Source: Paenibacillus sp. PvR098
Lineage (GTDB): Bacteria > Bacillota > Bacilli > Paenibacillales > NBRC-103111
Direction: 5' to 3'
DNA: 64,000 bases
Assembly: GCF_017833255.1 (NCBI RefSeq)
Contig: NZ_JAFIBU010000001.1
Span: 4,107,501-4,171,500 of the forward strand
Under the pieces are notes generated by a model. It had not been told where the DNA came from. It saw only the letters and a program-made list of their open reading frames with translations, and made no database searches. Both the position numbers and the translations under genes were made by a program. This document shows positions 55,873 through 63,988 of the stretch, piece by piece (within the stretch, counting starts at the first letter, position 1; the number at the start of each line of letters is the position of its first letter).

Positions 55873-56406
55873 TCATTTATCAGCATATTGTACTAATTCT
55901 TCAGCCGCTAGCTCTAAAACCAAGGTTTCTCGTTCAATAGAAAAACCCATAGATGGATCTTGGTTGGATATGACTTCTTTGTTATGACTAATCGCTTCTT
56001 GAACGTCAATCCAAACAGCTGACATGCCATTGGCTAACTCATAATCTTCAAGGCTGGCTGTTTTAAAATGATCGTCAATTGTGCAAACATAATATTAAGA
56101 TAACATGTGGATTAAATCATATTCCGGCTTATAATGCGGTCTATATTCATCAATGTAGCCAAATTCACGAATAACCTCAATATTTTGGGCGCCGGTTTCC
56201 TCGGATAATTCTCTTTTTAACCCGATGATCAAGTTTTCGTTGTCTTCGATACCGCCGCCTGGAAAACTATAATCGTTATATCTCTTCGTGTATAATAAAA
56301 GGATTTTTGAATCCTTCAGAATGATACCTCTAGCAGCCCGTCTTTCAAAGGTTCTGCCTTCGAGCTGGTTTAATTTCTTATGGACTAAAGTAGCTATTAA
56401 CCTCAA
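55873..56406 (-). pseudogene. NUDIX hydrolase interrupted by an in-frame TAA
   Basis: TTG start at 56406 after GGGGTAGG. RRAARGIILKDSKILLLYTK and the NUDIX box (GGGIEDNENLIIGLKRELSEETGA; G-x5-E-x7-RE-x2-EE-x-G with small variation). A TAA at 56095-56097 stops the frame after HMLS. The same frame continues YYVCTIDDHFKTASLEDYEL to VQYADK and TGA at 55873. A single base change is enough to explain it; 178 codons in all, normal for the family. Confidence 0.75.
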
Positions 56407-56551
56407 GCGCCTACCCCTTTCTTATTTTTATTTGAATTTTATTTACGATGTAATTTTATCAGGAGGCCAGCTGCTATTCAAATGCGGCAGGGTATATTCA
56501 CATTACTTTTGGGGAAATTAAAGATACATTTAAAAGCATGGAGTGAATCAT

Positions 56552-56656
56552 ATGGAAACAAAAGATGGGAGCTCGGGAATTTGGATTGCCGTAGTTAGTT
56601 GGGTGGTGCTTATAGCCTTCATCATTGGTATCACTATTCTGTTTATTCGTACGTAA
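56552..56656 (+). CDS. 34-residue single-helix membrane peptide
   Basis: METKDGSSGIWIAVVSWVVL begins the peptide and one hydrophobic helix follows, ending FIRT. GGAG lies eight bases upstream of the ATG. The polar N-terminus and single helix suggest a small membrane protein. Not recognised. Confidence 0.45.
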   Translation: METKDGSSGIWIAVVSWVVLIAFIIGITILFIRT

Positions 56657-56769
56657 TTTTTAGAATATTTCGATCACTTGCTTCCCGATGGCTGCAGCCA
56701 GTCGGGAAATTTTGTTACGTTAATATGGGTTTCCATACGGTTGCATGGGAACAGTCGAATAAAGAAGTA

Positions 56770-56821
56770 TTGACATAAGGGTATAAACACACTATCATAA
56801 TACATATAGGGGTATATGTAT
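56770..56821 (+). promoter_or_regulatory. Promoter with CstR operator, site 2
   Basis: TTGACA (56770), 17-bp spacer, TATCAT (56793), then the operator ATACATATAGGGGTATATGT at 56800-56819. Drives tauE and following genes. Confidence 0.78.
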
Positions 56822-56830
56822 AAAGGGAGG

Positions 56831-56857
56831 ATGGATCATATGAAGATCCTTATGTAA
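56831..56857 (+). other. Eight-codon mini-ORF in the tauE leader
   Basis: GGGAGG is followed by ATG GAT CAT ATG AAG ATC CTT ATG TAA. The best start by spacing is the second ATG (56840). It may be the stub of a lost gene or a leader peptide; tauE starts 54 bp later. Confidence 0.35.
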
Positions 56858-56910
56858 CTGACGAATAAAACAGTTGAAATACAAAGTACTTACCGGGAAA
56901 GGGGTGACTT

Positions 56911-57696
56911 ATGGAATTGGATTTCGGTTTGATCATTACCCTTTTTGCTATAGGCTTCATAGGCTCCTTTATTTCGGGAATGGTCGGTATTGGAGGAGCC
57001 ATCATCAAATATCCGATGCTGCTTTATATTCCGCCGGCCTTTGGATTGATCGCATATACAGCACAAGAGGTTTCAGCCATTAGTGCGGTGCAGGTCTTTT
57101 TCGCCACATTGGCAGGAATCTTCGCTTACCGTAAAGGCAATTTCATTAATAAAAGATTAGTCCTTTATATGGGGGTACCCATTGTTATCGGAAGCTTCAT
57201 CGGTGGATATGGATCCAAGTTTCTTCCTGATTCGGCAATCAACCTAACATACGCTATTATGGCCTTGGCCGCGGCAATCATGATGTTTCTTCCGAAAAAA
57301 GGAGTGGAGAGCGAAGATCATTCGCAGCTTCGATTTCATGTTCCCATCGCTTCTATATCGGCTGTGGTCGTAGGTACTCTATCGGGTATTGTCGGCGCAG
57401 CAGGCGCATTTATCACCGTTCCTATTATGCTGGTTGTTTTGAAGATTCCTACTAGGGTGGCTATAGCTTCTTCCTTGGCAATTACATTCATTTCGTCTAT
57501 TGGGTCAACGGTAGGGAAAGTCATGGGAGGACATATGCTTCTCATACCGTCCATCGTTATGGTAGTGGCTAGTATCTTAGCGTCACCAATTGGATCCAAA
57601 GTTGGGCAAAAAATGAACGTTAAGGTTCTTCAATGGATACTTGCCGGCTTAATTACGGCAACCGTTATTAAGATTTGGATCGATATTTTAACATAA
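56911..57696 (+). CDS. TauE/SafE-family sulfite exporter-like protein in the cst cluster
   Basis: 261 residues, about eight membrane helices with internal repeat: FIGSFISGMVGIGGAIIKYPML near the start and VVGTLSGIVGAAGAFITVPIML in the middle. In S. aureus and Enterococcus cst operons a TauE protein is predicted to export sulfite made from persulfide. AAAGGGGTG precedes the ATG. Followed 16 bp later by a rhodanese gene. Confidence 0.88.
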   Translation: MELDFGLIITLFAIGFIGSFISGMVGIGGAIIKYPMLLYIPPAFGLIAYTAQEVSAISAVQVFFATLAGIFAYRKGNFINKRLVLYMGVPIVIGSFIGGYGSKFLPDSAINLTYAIMALAAAIMMFLPKKGVESEDHSQLRFHVPIASISAVVVGTLSGIVGAAGAFITVPIMLVVLKIPTRVAIASSLAITFISSIGSTVGKVMGGHMLLIPSIVMVVASILASPIGSKVGQKMNVKVLQWILAGLITATVIKIWIDILT

Positions 57697-57711
57697 AGAG
57701 GAGTGCTGAAC

Positions 57712-58023
57712 ATGGCAGGTAAATATTCAAAAGAGATGATGCCTCAAGAAGTAAAGCAAAGGTTAGAACAAGGAGAGTCACTCAACATCCTGGATGTCCG
57801 GGAAAGCAATGAGTGGGAGTCCGGGCATATCCGCGGCGCGAAGCATATTCCATTGGGCTTTCTTGGCCAAAGGCACAGTGAACTAGATCCTCACCAAGAA
57901 ACCATCGTTGTTTGCCGCAGCGGAAATCGAAGCGGATTGGCCTGCGAAATGTTGGAGTCTTTAGGTTATAAGGTTATAAATATGCCAGGCGGTATGTCGG
58001 AGTGGAATGGGGATGTCGAATAA
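57712..58023 (+). CDS. Single-domain rhodanese
   Basis: 103 residues: NILDVRESNEWESGHIRGAK, active-site CRSGNRS near residue 73 and MPGGMSEWNGDV. Cytosolic sulfurtransferase. AGGAG lies nine bases before ATG 57712; the GTG at 57703 is too close. Same operon as tauE. Confidence 0.9.
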   Translation: MAGKYSKEMMPQEVKQRLEQGESLNILDVRESNEWESGHIRGAKHIPLGFLGQRHSELDPHQETIVVCRSGNRSGLACEMLESLGYKVINMPGGMSEWNGDVE

Positions 58024-58031
58024 GCTAGCAG

Positions 58032-58076
58032 TTGACAGAACAAAAAAATTTAGATATATTATACCTATAGGGGTAT
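58032..58076 (+). promoter_or_regulatory. Promoter with CstR operator, site 3
   Basis: TTGACA (58032), 17-bp spacer, TATATT (58055), operator ATACCTATAGGGGTAT at 58061-58076. Drives the TusA-rhodanese operon. Confidence 0.8.
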
Positions 58077-58147
58077 TGGTATAATAACAAACTGAATCAA
58101 CCGGACATAAATCGCTAGATAATAAAACAAAATGGGAGGTTATGATT

Positions 58148-58732
58148 ATGTCGACACCATCAGTAATTCAAGCGGATCTAAAACTGGATTGCAAAGGGCT
58201 GGCTTGTCCGATGCCGATAGTCAAAACGAAAAAAGCTATCGACCAATTGAATTCCGGTCAAGTAATTGAGGTTCAGGCTACAGATAAAGGTTCATTAGCT
58301 GATATTCAAGGATGGGCCAAGAATACAGGCCATCAATATTTAGGAACCATTCACGAAGGAGAAGTGTTGAAGCATTACCTTCGTAAAGCCAATCCGAATG
58401 AAATCAAGGAAGAATTCAAATTTCCACATACCTTGACTTCCGAGGAATTGCAGAAAAAGCTGGAAGCGGGTGAAAAACCAACGGTGTTAGATGTACGCGA
58501 ACCAGCGGAATATGCTTTTAATCGTATTCCTGGAGCCATCTCCATACCGTTGGGTGATTTGGAAAACCGTCTGAGTGAGCTCAATCCTGATCAAGAAATA
58601 CATGTCGTTTGCCGAACAGGAACCCGAAGCGATATGGCATGCCAGCTGCTCAATGATAAGGGCTTTAAAAATGTAAAAAATGTAATGCCTGGGATGTCCG
58701 GTTGGACCGGTCCGACGGAGAAAAATCAGTAA
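58148..58732 (+). CDS. TusA-rhodanese fusion sulfurtransferase
   Basis: 194 residues. TusA domain (about 1-80) with CKGLACPMPIVKTKKAI (Cys of CPxP) and KGSLADIQGWAKNTGH; rhodanese domain (about 95-190) with VLDVREPAEYAFNRIPGA and active-site CRTGTRS. It is CstA-like but lacks the third, DsrE-type domain of S. aureus CstA. ATG 58148 has GGAGG eight bases upstream. Opens a four-gene operon with DsrE, MBL and TusA. Confidence 0.9.
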   Translation: MSTPSVIQADLKLDCKGLACPMPIVKTKKAIDQLNSGQVIEVQATDKGSLADIQGWAKNTGHQYLGTIHEGEVLKHYLRKANPNEIKEEFKFPHTLTSEELQKKLEAGEKPTVLDVREPAEYAFNRIPGAISIPLGDLENRLSELNPDQEIHVVCRTGTRSDMACQLLNDKGFKNVKNVMPGMSGWTGPTEKNQ

Positions 58733-58760
58733 ATCAAAAAAAAACGGAGGTCAATCACTT

Positions 58761-59156
58761 ATGTCAACTAAAGTAGCAATCATTGCAAGCAACGGCGGAT
58801 TATTCGATGCTTATAAGGTATTCAACATTGCAACGGCATCGGCCGCTACCGATTCTGAGGTCGCCATCTTCTTCACATTTGAAGGACTCAATCTAATTCA
58901 TAAACAGGGGTATCAGCAATTGCCTCTGCCCGCGGGTAAAGAACATTTTGTGGAGGGGTTTAAAAACGCTAACGTGCCTTCAATTCCCGAACTTGTTCAT
59001 ATGGCACAAGAATTGGGTGTCAAAATCATTGCCTGCCAAATGACCATGGATGTGATGAATCTGAAGAAAGAAGATTTTATTGAAGGCATCGAAGTCGGCG
59101 GAGCTGTAACCTTCTTGGATTTTGCGAAGGATGCCAACGTGACTTTGACATTCTAA
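58761..59156 (+). CDS. DsrE/DsrF/DrsH-like protein
   Basis: 131 residues: AIIASNGGLFDAYKVFNIAT, FFTFEGLNLIHK, and a conserved Cys in VKIIACQMTMDVMNLKKEDF followed by GGAVTFLDFAKDANVTLTF. DsrE-like proteins carry sulfur on that Cys. It lies between the TusA-rhodanese and the MBL genes and could be the separate form of CstA's DsrE domain. GGAGG precedes the ATG. Confidence 0.88.
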   Translation: MSTKVAIIASNGGLFDAYKVFNIATASAATDSEVAIFFTFEGLNLIHKQGYQQLPLPAGKEHFVEGFKNANVPSIPELVHMAQELGVKIIACQMTMDVMNLKKEDFIEGIEVGGAVTFLDFAKDANVTLTF

Positions 59157-59174
59157 CTAGAGGGGGTTTGGAAT

Positions 59175-60323
59175 ATGACTACGACAGCCAATTTGCAGGG
59201 AATGAATGCGAAAGATCTTACGCGATTTGTCCTCGATAAGAAAGAACTATTCATTCTGGATGTTCGCAACGAAAGTGATTTTAACGACTGGAAAATTGAA
59301 GGGGAAAGCATTGAAATCATCAATATCCCGTATTTCGATTTGCTGGAGGGAGTAGATTCCGCTCTCGACAAGATCCCGGCGGATAAGCAGGTGCTGGTTG
59401 TTTGCGCCAAAGAGGGTTCCTCCATATTCGTAGCTGAACAGCTAATAGGAGCCGGCCGGAGCCAAGTATATTATCTTGAGGGCGGTATGAAATCCTGGAG
59501 TGAATATCTGGAGCCCGTAAAAATCGGTGATTTAAAGGACGGCGGTTCGATCTATCAGTTCGTTCGCATCGGCAAGGGCTGTCTCTCTTATATGGTGGTT
59601 TCCAATGGTGAGGCCGCTATTGTGGATACGCTTAGAATGACCGACGTGTTTGAAAGTTTCGCGAAAGAAAACGGGCTGACGATTAAACACACGATGGATA
59701 CACATCTGCACGCAGACCATATCTCCGGGGGAAGAAGTTTAGCTGAGAAAGTTGGAGCAACCTACTGGCTGCCTCCAAAAGATGCTGCAGATGTCGTCTT
59801 CCCATATGAAAAACTAGAGGACGCTAAAGAAATCACGGTTGGGAACACCCACATTAAAATCCAACCTGTGTATTCACCGGGGCATACGATTGGGAGTACA
59901 TCGCTCATCGTTGATGATCAGTATTTGCTCACAGGAGACATTTTATTTATCGAATCCATCGGTCGTCCAGACTTGGCAGGGCAAGCAGAAGATTGGGTAG
60001 GAGATTTACGTCACACCTTGTACAACCGATATAAAGAGCTTTCCAACGATTTAATCGTACTTCCTGCTCACTTTGGCAAAATATCTGAGCTTGGTGAAGG
60101 CGGTAAGGTATCCGCTCGTTTGGGAGACTTGTATCAAAAGAACCCAGGGTTAAACATACAGGATGAAGCAGAATTTCGACGTACGGTAACGAGTAATTTG
60201 CCGCAGCATCCTAACTCGTATCAGGAAATTCGTCAAACCAATATGGGCAAAATCCAACCAACAAATGAAGAGCAGCGTGAAATGGAAGTTGGTCCAAACC
60301 GCTGTGCGATTCACGATAAATAA
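59175..60323 (+). CDS. Rhodanese-MBL persulfide dioxygenase-like enzyme (CstB/PDO family)
   Basis: 382 residues. N-terminal rhodanese-like domain ([26 protein letters not shown] with Cys near residue 77), then a metallo-beta-lactamase domain with [23 protein letters not shown] and [15 protein letters not shown], as in ETHE1/PDO enzymes that oxidise persulfide to sulfite. In S. aureus CstB the MBL domain comes first; here the rhodanese is first. The C-terminal [12 protein letters not shown] carries one more Cys. Confidence 0.9.
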   Translation: MTTTANLQGMNAKDLTRFVLDKKELFILDVRNESDFNDWKIEGESIEIINIPYFDLLEGVDSALDKIPADKQVLVVCAKEGSSIFVAEQLIGAGRSQVYYLEGGMKSWSEYLEPVKIGDLKDGGSIYQFVRIGKGCLSYMVVSNGEAAIVDTLRMTDVFESFAKENGLTIKHTMDTHLHADHISGGRSLAEKVGATYWLPPKDAADVVFPYEKLEDAKEITVGNTHIKIQPVYSPGHTIGSTSLIVDDQYLLTGDILFIESIGRPDLAGQAEDWVGDLRHTLYNRYKELSNDLIVLPAHFGKISELGEGGKVSARLGDLYQKNPGLNIQDEAEFRRTVTSNLPQHPNSYQEIRQTNMGKIQPTNEEQREMEVGPNRCAIHDK

Positions 60324-60336
60324 GGAGGAATTGAGA

Positions 60337-60564
60337 ATGCAAACGAATATTGTTGTCGATACCAAAGGAATGGCTTGTCCGATGCCCATTGTGAAGGCGA
60401 AAAAAGCGATGGATGGTTTGAAAGCTGGACAAATTATGGAGGTTCTTTCTACGGATAAAGGCTCAGTGAACGATTTTCAGGCCTGGGTCAAACAAACCAA
60501 AAATGAACTGATTAAACACGAGGAAGATAACGGCGTTTATAAGTTTTTCGTCAGAAAACTGTAA
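60337..60564 (+). CDS. TusA-family sulfur carrier
   Basis: 75 residues: VVDTKGMACPMPIVKAKKAM (active Cys), KGSVNDFQAWVKQTKNELI. AAGGAGG lies 9 bases before the ATG. A stand-alone version of the TusA half of the fusion at 58148. It ends the operon at the terminator at 60580. Confidence 0.9.
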   Translation: MQTNIVVDTKGMACPMPIVKAKKAMDGLKAGQIMEVLSTDKGSVNDFQAWVKQTKNELIKHEEDNGVYKFFVRKL

Positions 60565-60579
60565 AATCTAGAAATAAAA

Positions 60580-60615
60580 AAATAAGCGAGCACATCCAGA
60601 TGTGTTCGCTTATTT
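60580..60615. terminator. Bidirectional terminator
   Basis: AAATAAGCGAGCACATC pairs with GATGTGTTCGCTTATTT around CA. It also overlaps the end of the convergent zinc-ribbon gene. Confidence 0.85.
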
Positions 60616-60780
60616 CAAATCGATATTCATGATTTTAACCTCAAGCACACTATACGTTTCTTCTTTATAGTGGCCTTGCGGACAAACTTTGACATAGCCT
60701 ATGGGATCGCTCTTACTTGATAACGTTTCATTACATTGGGGACATGTGTTTGCAAAAATTTTTTTGAAAAAAGCTTTCAT
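60610..60780 (-). CDS. Small zinc-ribbon-like protein
   Basis: 56 residues: MKAFFKKIFANTCPQCNETL and VCPQGHYKEE. Two CPxC/CPxG(H) pairs about 20 residues apart could bind one Zn (or take part in thiol chemistry). AGGTGATTTGT precedes the ATG at 60780. It lies alone within the persulfide cluster on the other strand. Confidence 0.65.
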   Translation of the reverse strand: MKAFFKKIFANTCPQCNETLSSKSDPIGYVKVCPQGHYKEETYSVLEVKIMNIDLK

Positions 60781-60883
60781 ACAAATCACCTATTTCATAT
60801 AGAGTTACTTGGTTTTATTATAACATCTTATTTGAGTTTAGAAAAGTACGATTATATGTCAATCGATTCCTGAGATTTTGTGA

Positions 60884-60928
60884 TTGCAATATCTAGTTTT
60901 GGACTATATAATACCTATAGGGGTATAT
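60884..60928 (+). promoter_or_regulatory. Promoter with CstR operator, site 4
   Basis: TTGCAA (60884), 17-bp spacer, TATAAT (60907); the operator ATACCTATAGGGGTATAT at 60911-60928 overlaps the -10 box. Confidence 0.8.
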
Positions 60929-60952
60929 GTAATATTGAGGGAGATGAGAAGG

Positions 60953-61432
60953 ATGGAAACAAAAGAACAAACAACGATCGTGTTGTTCAGCGGTGATTTA
61001 GATAAAGCCATAGCGGCCTTCATTATTGCTAACGGGGCTGCAGCATATGATCATGACGTGACGATCTTCTTTACATTTTGGGGGCTAAATACACTTCGTA
61101 AAGATGAGGTTGTGAAAACCAATAAAGGTATTCTTGAAAAAGCATTCGGATGGATGATGCCGCGGGGAGCAAATAAATTAGGGCTGTCTAAGATGAATTT
61201 TGCAGGGGCGGGTCCCCAAATGATTAAGCACGTTATGAAAAAACACAATGCCTTGACCCTCCCGCAGCTGATTGAGTTAGCGCAAGAGCAAGGGGTTAAA
61301 TTGGTCGCCTGCACGATGACGATGGATCTGCTGGGTTTACAGCAAGAGGAGTTAATAGATGGTTTGGAGTATGCAGGGGTAGCTGCTTATTTGGGAGATG
61401 CCACGAACGCCAAGGTAAACCTGTTTATCTAA
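60953..61432 (+). CDS. DsrE/DsrF-like protein, longer type
   Basis: 160 residues: TTIVLFSGDLDKAIAAFIIA, VTIFFTFWGLNTLRKD and a conserved Cys in VKLVACTMTMDLLGLQQEEL. An insert of about 30 residues (GWMMPRGANKLGLSKMNFAG) is typical of the peroxiredoxin/DsrE family members of this size. ATG 60953 lies after GGGAG. First gene of the last cst operon. Confidence 0.88.
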   Translation: METKEQTTIVLFSGDLDKAIAAFIIANGAAAYDHDVTIFFTFWGLNTLRKDEVVKTNKGILEKAFGWMMPRGANKLGLSKMNFAGAGPQMIKHVMKKHNALTLPQLIELAQEQGVKLVACTMTMDLLGLQQEELIDGLEYAGVAAYLGDATNAKVNLFI

Positions 61433-61536
61433 TGGAGAATGTAAGATTTAAGTAAGCTGATGGCATGGCAGCCGTGTCAAACGAAAGCTTGCGGTTTGTA
61501 GCGGCTGCGGAGCATGCTTGTAAGGAGGATTTGAAC

Positions 61537-61893
61537 ATGTCTATTGTACTCGTTCTGTTGGCCGTCGGTATATTATGGCTACTACGAAGTGTCTGGCCTG
61601 TAAACGGATTGACCTTCGTAGATACGAGGATATTAGAGGGAACACAGGAAGAAATGACGACTATGAAAATAATCGATGTCCGGGATGAGGCAGATTATCA
61701 GATAAATCACTATCCCGGTTCGATCAATATATCGTTAGGCCGTTTACCGTTCGTCTGGAGAAAGGAGCTTTCGCCAGAGGAGCCTGTTCTTATCCTCGCC
61801 GATAGCCGCCGCAAAAGCTTAAAAGCTGCTCGCGTACTCCAAAGCAACGGTTTCTCTCAGTTGTATGCGCTGCACAGAGTATATTGTCCTTAA
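61537..61893 (+). CDS. Membrane-anchored rhodanese fold without the catalytic Cys
   Basis: 118 residues: N-terminal membrane helix (MSIVLVLLAVGILWLLRSVW), then KIIDVRDEADYQINHYPGSI. The active-site loop is LADSRRKS where CRSGxRS is expected, so no Cys is available. The domain ends early at LYALHRVYCP. The Cys near the last residue could be an alternative site or chance. AAGGAGG lies nine bases before ATG 61537. Probably a structural or inactive sulfurtransferase relic. Confidence 0.7.
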   Translation: MSIVLVLLAVGILWLLRSVWPVNGLTFVDTRILEGTQEEMTTMKIIDVRDEADYQINHYPGSINISLGRLPFVWRKELSPEEPVLILADSRRKSLKAARVLQSNGFSQLYALHRVYCP

Positions 61894-61945
61894 AGCATTT
61901 ATTAGAGATAATATACCTAGAAGAAACGAAATGGAGGAAATGAAC

Positions 61946-62209
61946 ATGATGAAATATGATGAGAGCGTCCTCCGGCGGGTTAAACGCATGGAAGGACAAG
62001 TTCGTGGTATTCTTAAAATGATGGAAGAGGCAAAAGATTGCAAAGATGTCGTAGCGCAGCTCTCTGCTGTACGCAGTGCCGCGGATAAAGCGATGGCCTA
62101 TATTGTAGCCGTCAATTTGGAGCAATGCATTTTGGAGGAAAAGGAAAAAGGAAAAGAAACGGGCAAGATTGTTCAGGAAGCTGTTGAATTGTTAGTGAAA
62201 AGTCGATAA
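61946..62209 (+). CDS. cstR: CstR persulfide-sensing repressor (CsoR/FrmR family)
   Basis: 87 residues. RRVKRMEGQVRGILKMMEEA, the first sensor Cys in AKDCKDVVAQLSAV and the second in VNLEQCILEE; the His that binds Cu(I) in CsoR is not in place, so this is the CstR type that reacts with sulfane sulfur. GGAGG lies eight bases before ATG 61946. It most likely binds the four ATAC-N-TATAGGGGTAT sites in the cluster. No full site stands directly before it; it is probably read from site 4. Confidence 0.93.
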   Translation: MMKYDESVLRRVKRMEGQVRGILKMMEEAKDCKDVVAQLSAVRSAADKAMAYIVAVNLEQCILEEKEKGKETGKIVQEAVELLVKSR

Positions 62210-62225
62210 CGAAAAGGGGAGATCA

Positions 62226-62615
62226 ATGATGGACATCAGTACACTTATTAATATTGTTTCAGTTATCCTGCTTATCTGGTTTGCTTATACAAGGTTTGGT
62301 CCCATAAGGGGTTTAAGAACCTTGAGGGATGAGGATTTTCGCAAGGAGATAGAAAGCTCCTCCAATCGAGTGCTGGTTGATGTCCGTGAACCGCATGAGT
62401 TTAAAGGCGGTTATATACCGGGAGCTAAAAATATACCGTTATCCCAGTTCAATCGACGCTTGGCGGAAATTCCGCAGGATAAGGATGTGCTTCTCTACTG
62501 TAGAAGCGGGATGAGGAGTAAACAAGCAGCGCGTATGTTGGGGAAGAAAGGCTATTCCAAGCTGGCGCATTTACAAGGTGGAATTAGTGCCTGGAGCGGA
62601 AAGCTTTCTAAATAA
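62226..62615 (+). CDS. Membrane-anchored rhodanese, active type
   Basis: 129 residues: membrane helix IVSVILLIWFAYTRFG near the start, then VLVDVREPHEFKGGYIPGAK and the active-site loop CRSGMRS near residue 100. GGGGAG lies before two adjacent ATGs (62226, 62229). It follows cstR by 16 bp. Confidence 0.88.
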   Translation: MMDISTLINIVSVILLIWFAYTRFGPIRGLRTLRDEDFRKEIESSSNRVLVDVREPHEFKGGYIPGAKNIPLSQFNRRLAEIPQDKDVLLYCRSGMRSKQAARMLGKKGYSKLAHLQGGISAWSGKLSK

Positions 62616-62677
62616 CGTATGGCAAACCAAGGATTGGATACGGTAAGGCGAGCATATAGTAGAGGAGATCGATCCAC

Positions 62678-63250
62678 ATGTCTGAACGTCGTTTTAATCC
62701 AGCCAAGATGGCAAAATTGGACAATCCGGAACGTAGAAAGGCGTTTCCTCCGGAAAAGATTTTATCTTTGCTCGAAATCAAGGAAACTGACGCAGTATTG
62801 GATCTTGGTGCTGGAATCGGCTACTTTACGTTACCTGCTGCAGCTCTAACTTCTGGCAAGGTTTATGCCCTGGATGTAGAAGAGCAGATGCTTGAAGTTC
62901 TGAAGCAGCGCGTAAACGACCAGCATTTGAATAATGTGGAATTGGTTGAAGGCGTCATTGAAAACATTCCATTGGAAAACGGTCAAGTGGATAAAATCAT
63001 CGCGTCTCTTGTACTGCACGAAGTAGATCCGCTTTCCAAGGGGCTGCAGGAAATTCATCGCGTATTGAAATCGGAAGGGCTCATCTTATGCTTGGAATGG
63101 GAAAAGAAACCGATGGAGCAAGGACCTCCGCTTCATCATCGCATTCATTCGGACGATATGAAAAAAACATTGGAGGACCATGGATTGAACATCGTCACTT
63201 TGATGTTTCCTACGGAGCAGCATTACCTGATCGTCGCGCAAAAAGTATAG
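62678..63250 (+). CDS. Class I SAM-dependent methyltransferase
   Basis: 190 residues: motif I VLDLGAGIGYFTLPAA, then ALDVEEQML, IPLENGQVDKIIASLVLHEV (motif II area) and HRVLKSEGLILCLEWEKK. Type and substrate unknown; members next to sulfur or metal genes methylate small molecules. AGAGGAG lies 10 bases before the ATG. Last gene of the cst cluster, probably in the same transcript as cstR. Confidence 0.82.
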   Translation: MSERRFNPAKMAKLDNPERRKAFPPEKILSLLEIKETDAVLDLGAGIGYFTLPAAALTSGKVYALDVEEQMLEVLKQRVNDQHLNNVELVEGVIENIPLENGQVDKIIASLVLHEVDPLSKGLQEIHRVLKSEGLILCLEWEKKPMEQGPPLHHRIHSDDMKKTLEDHGLNIVTLMFPTEQHYLIVAQKV

Positions 63251-63988
63251 GATGCAATTTAGCTCTTTTATATCATTGGATAGCAACTTCTTTCTATTTA
63301 GAATATTTACCGATTGTGAACATGAACTTTTTACTTCACATATGGCTTCTAGCATGAGCTTTAAGCTGAATCGTGGTGAACCTTATCACAAGTAACAGCA
63401 AGTTTTTTGTAAGAAATTCTTGAGAAGCATGTGATGGGATACAAAGCATAGCTTTGAAATCCGTCGTTTTGAGTGATATACTGAATGAGGCTTTCAGTAT
63501 GTATACATTGTTTTTATTGTATTTTTCATGTCCGAAAACAATACAAATAAATCAACCATATTCTTTCTCTTGCGGCCCTCAATGGGATCGAAGTAGAGCC
63601 AACTAACGTGAAGATCAACGCATCGGGGATAGACTACCTAGTTGTGTTCGCGAGCACCAAGGATGGCGTACTCTGGGTATTATGCACCCCACGGCGGGTC
63701 GATGTTGGACTTCCCGAACCCTTCGCTCTGAAGTCTGGATGAGCTTCCAACAGAATAAGGAGCGTCATAATACAGCAGGCTTCCGGAATGACTACCGAGG
63801 CCTGCAAGTCATTTTCAGCAGTATTCTTCACTCTTAATTTAAAGGATTGATATTGCGGCTCCTGGGCTAGGAGTTGGTGTTCGTTATTTTACCCAACACT
63901 TCTTGACACTCTTTTGATCGGATCGATTATGATTCAATCACAGGATAAGGTAAAATGGTACGATCATAATGAAATAGGAGTTGGAACA
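63251..63988. other. Non-coding region at the end of the window
   Basis: Nearly 740 bp with no gene having a ribosome site and known domain. In 63634-63720 a plus-strand reading ASGIDYLVVFASTKDGVLWV looks coding but is short and closed on both sides. TTGACA (63903) and TATGAT (63928) before the last gene form a promoter with a 19-bp spacer. Confidence 0.35.

Noticed and set aside
63634-63831. A 65-codon open frame on the minus strand
   Set aside because: Low-complexity match to nothing known, no ribosome site.
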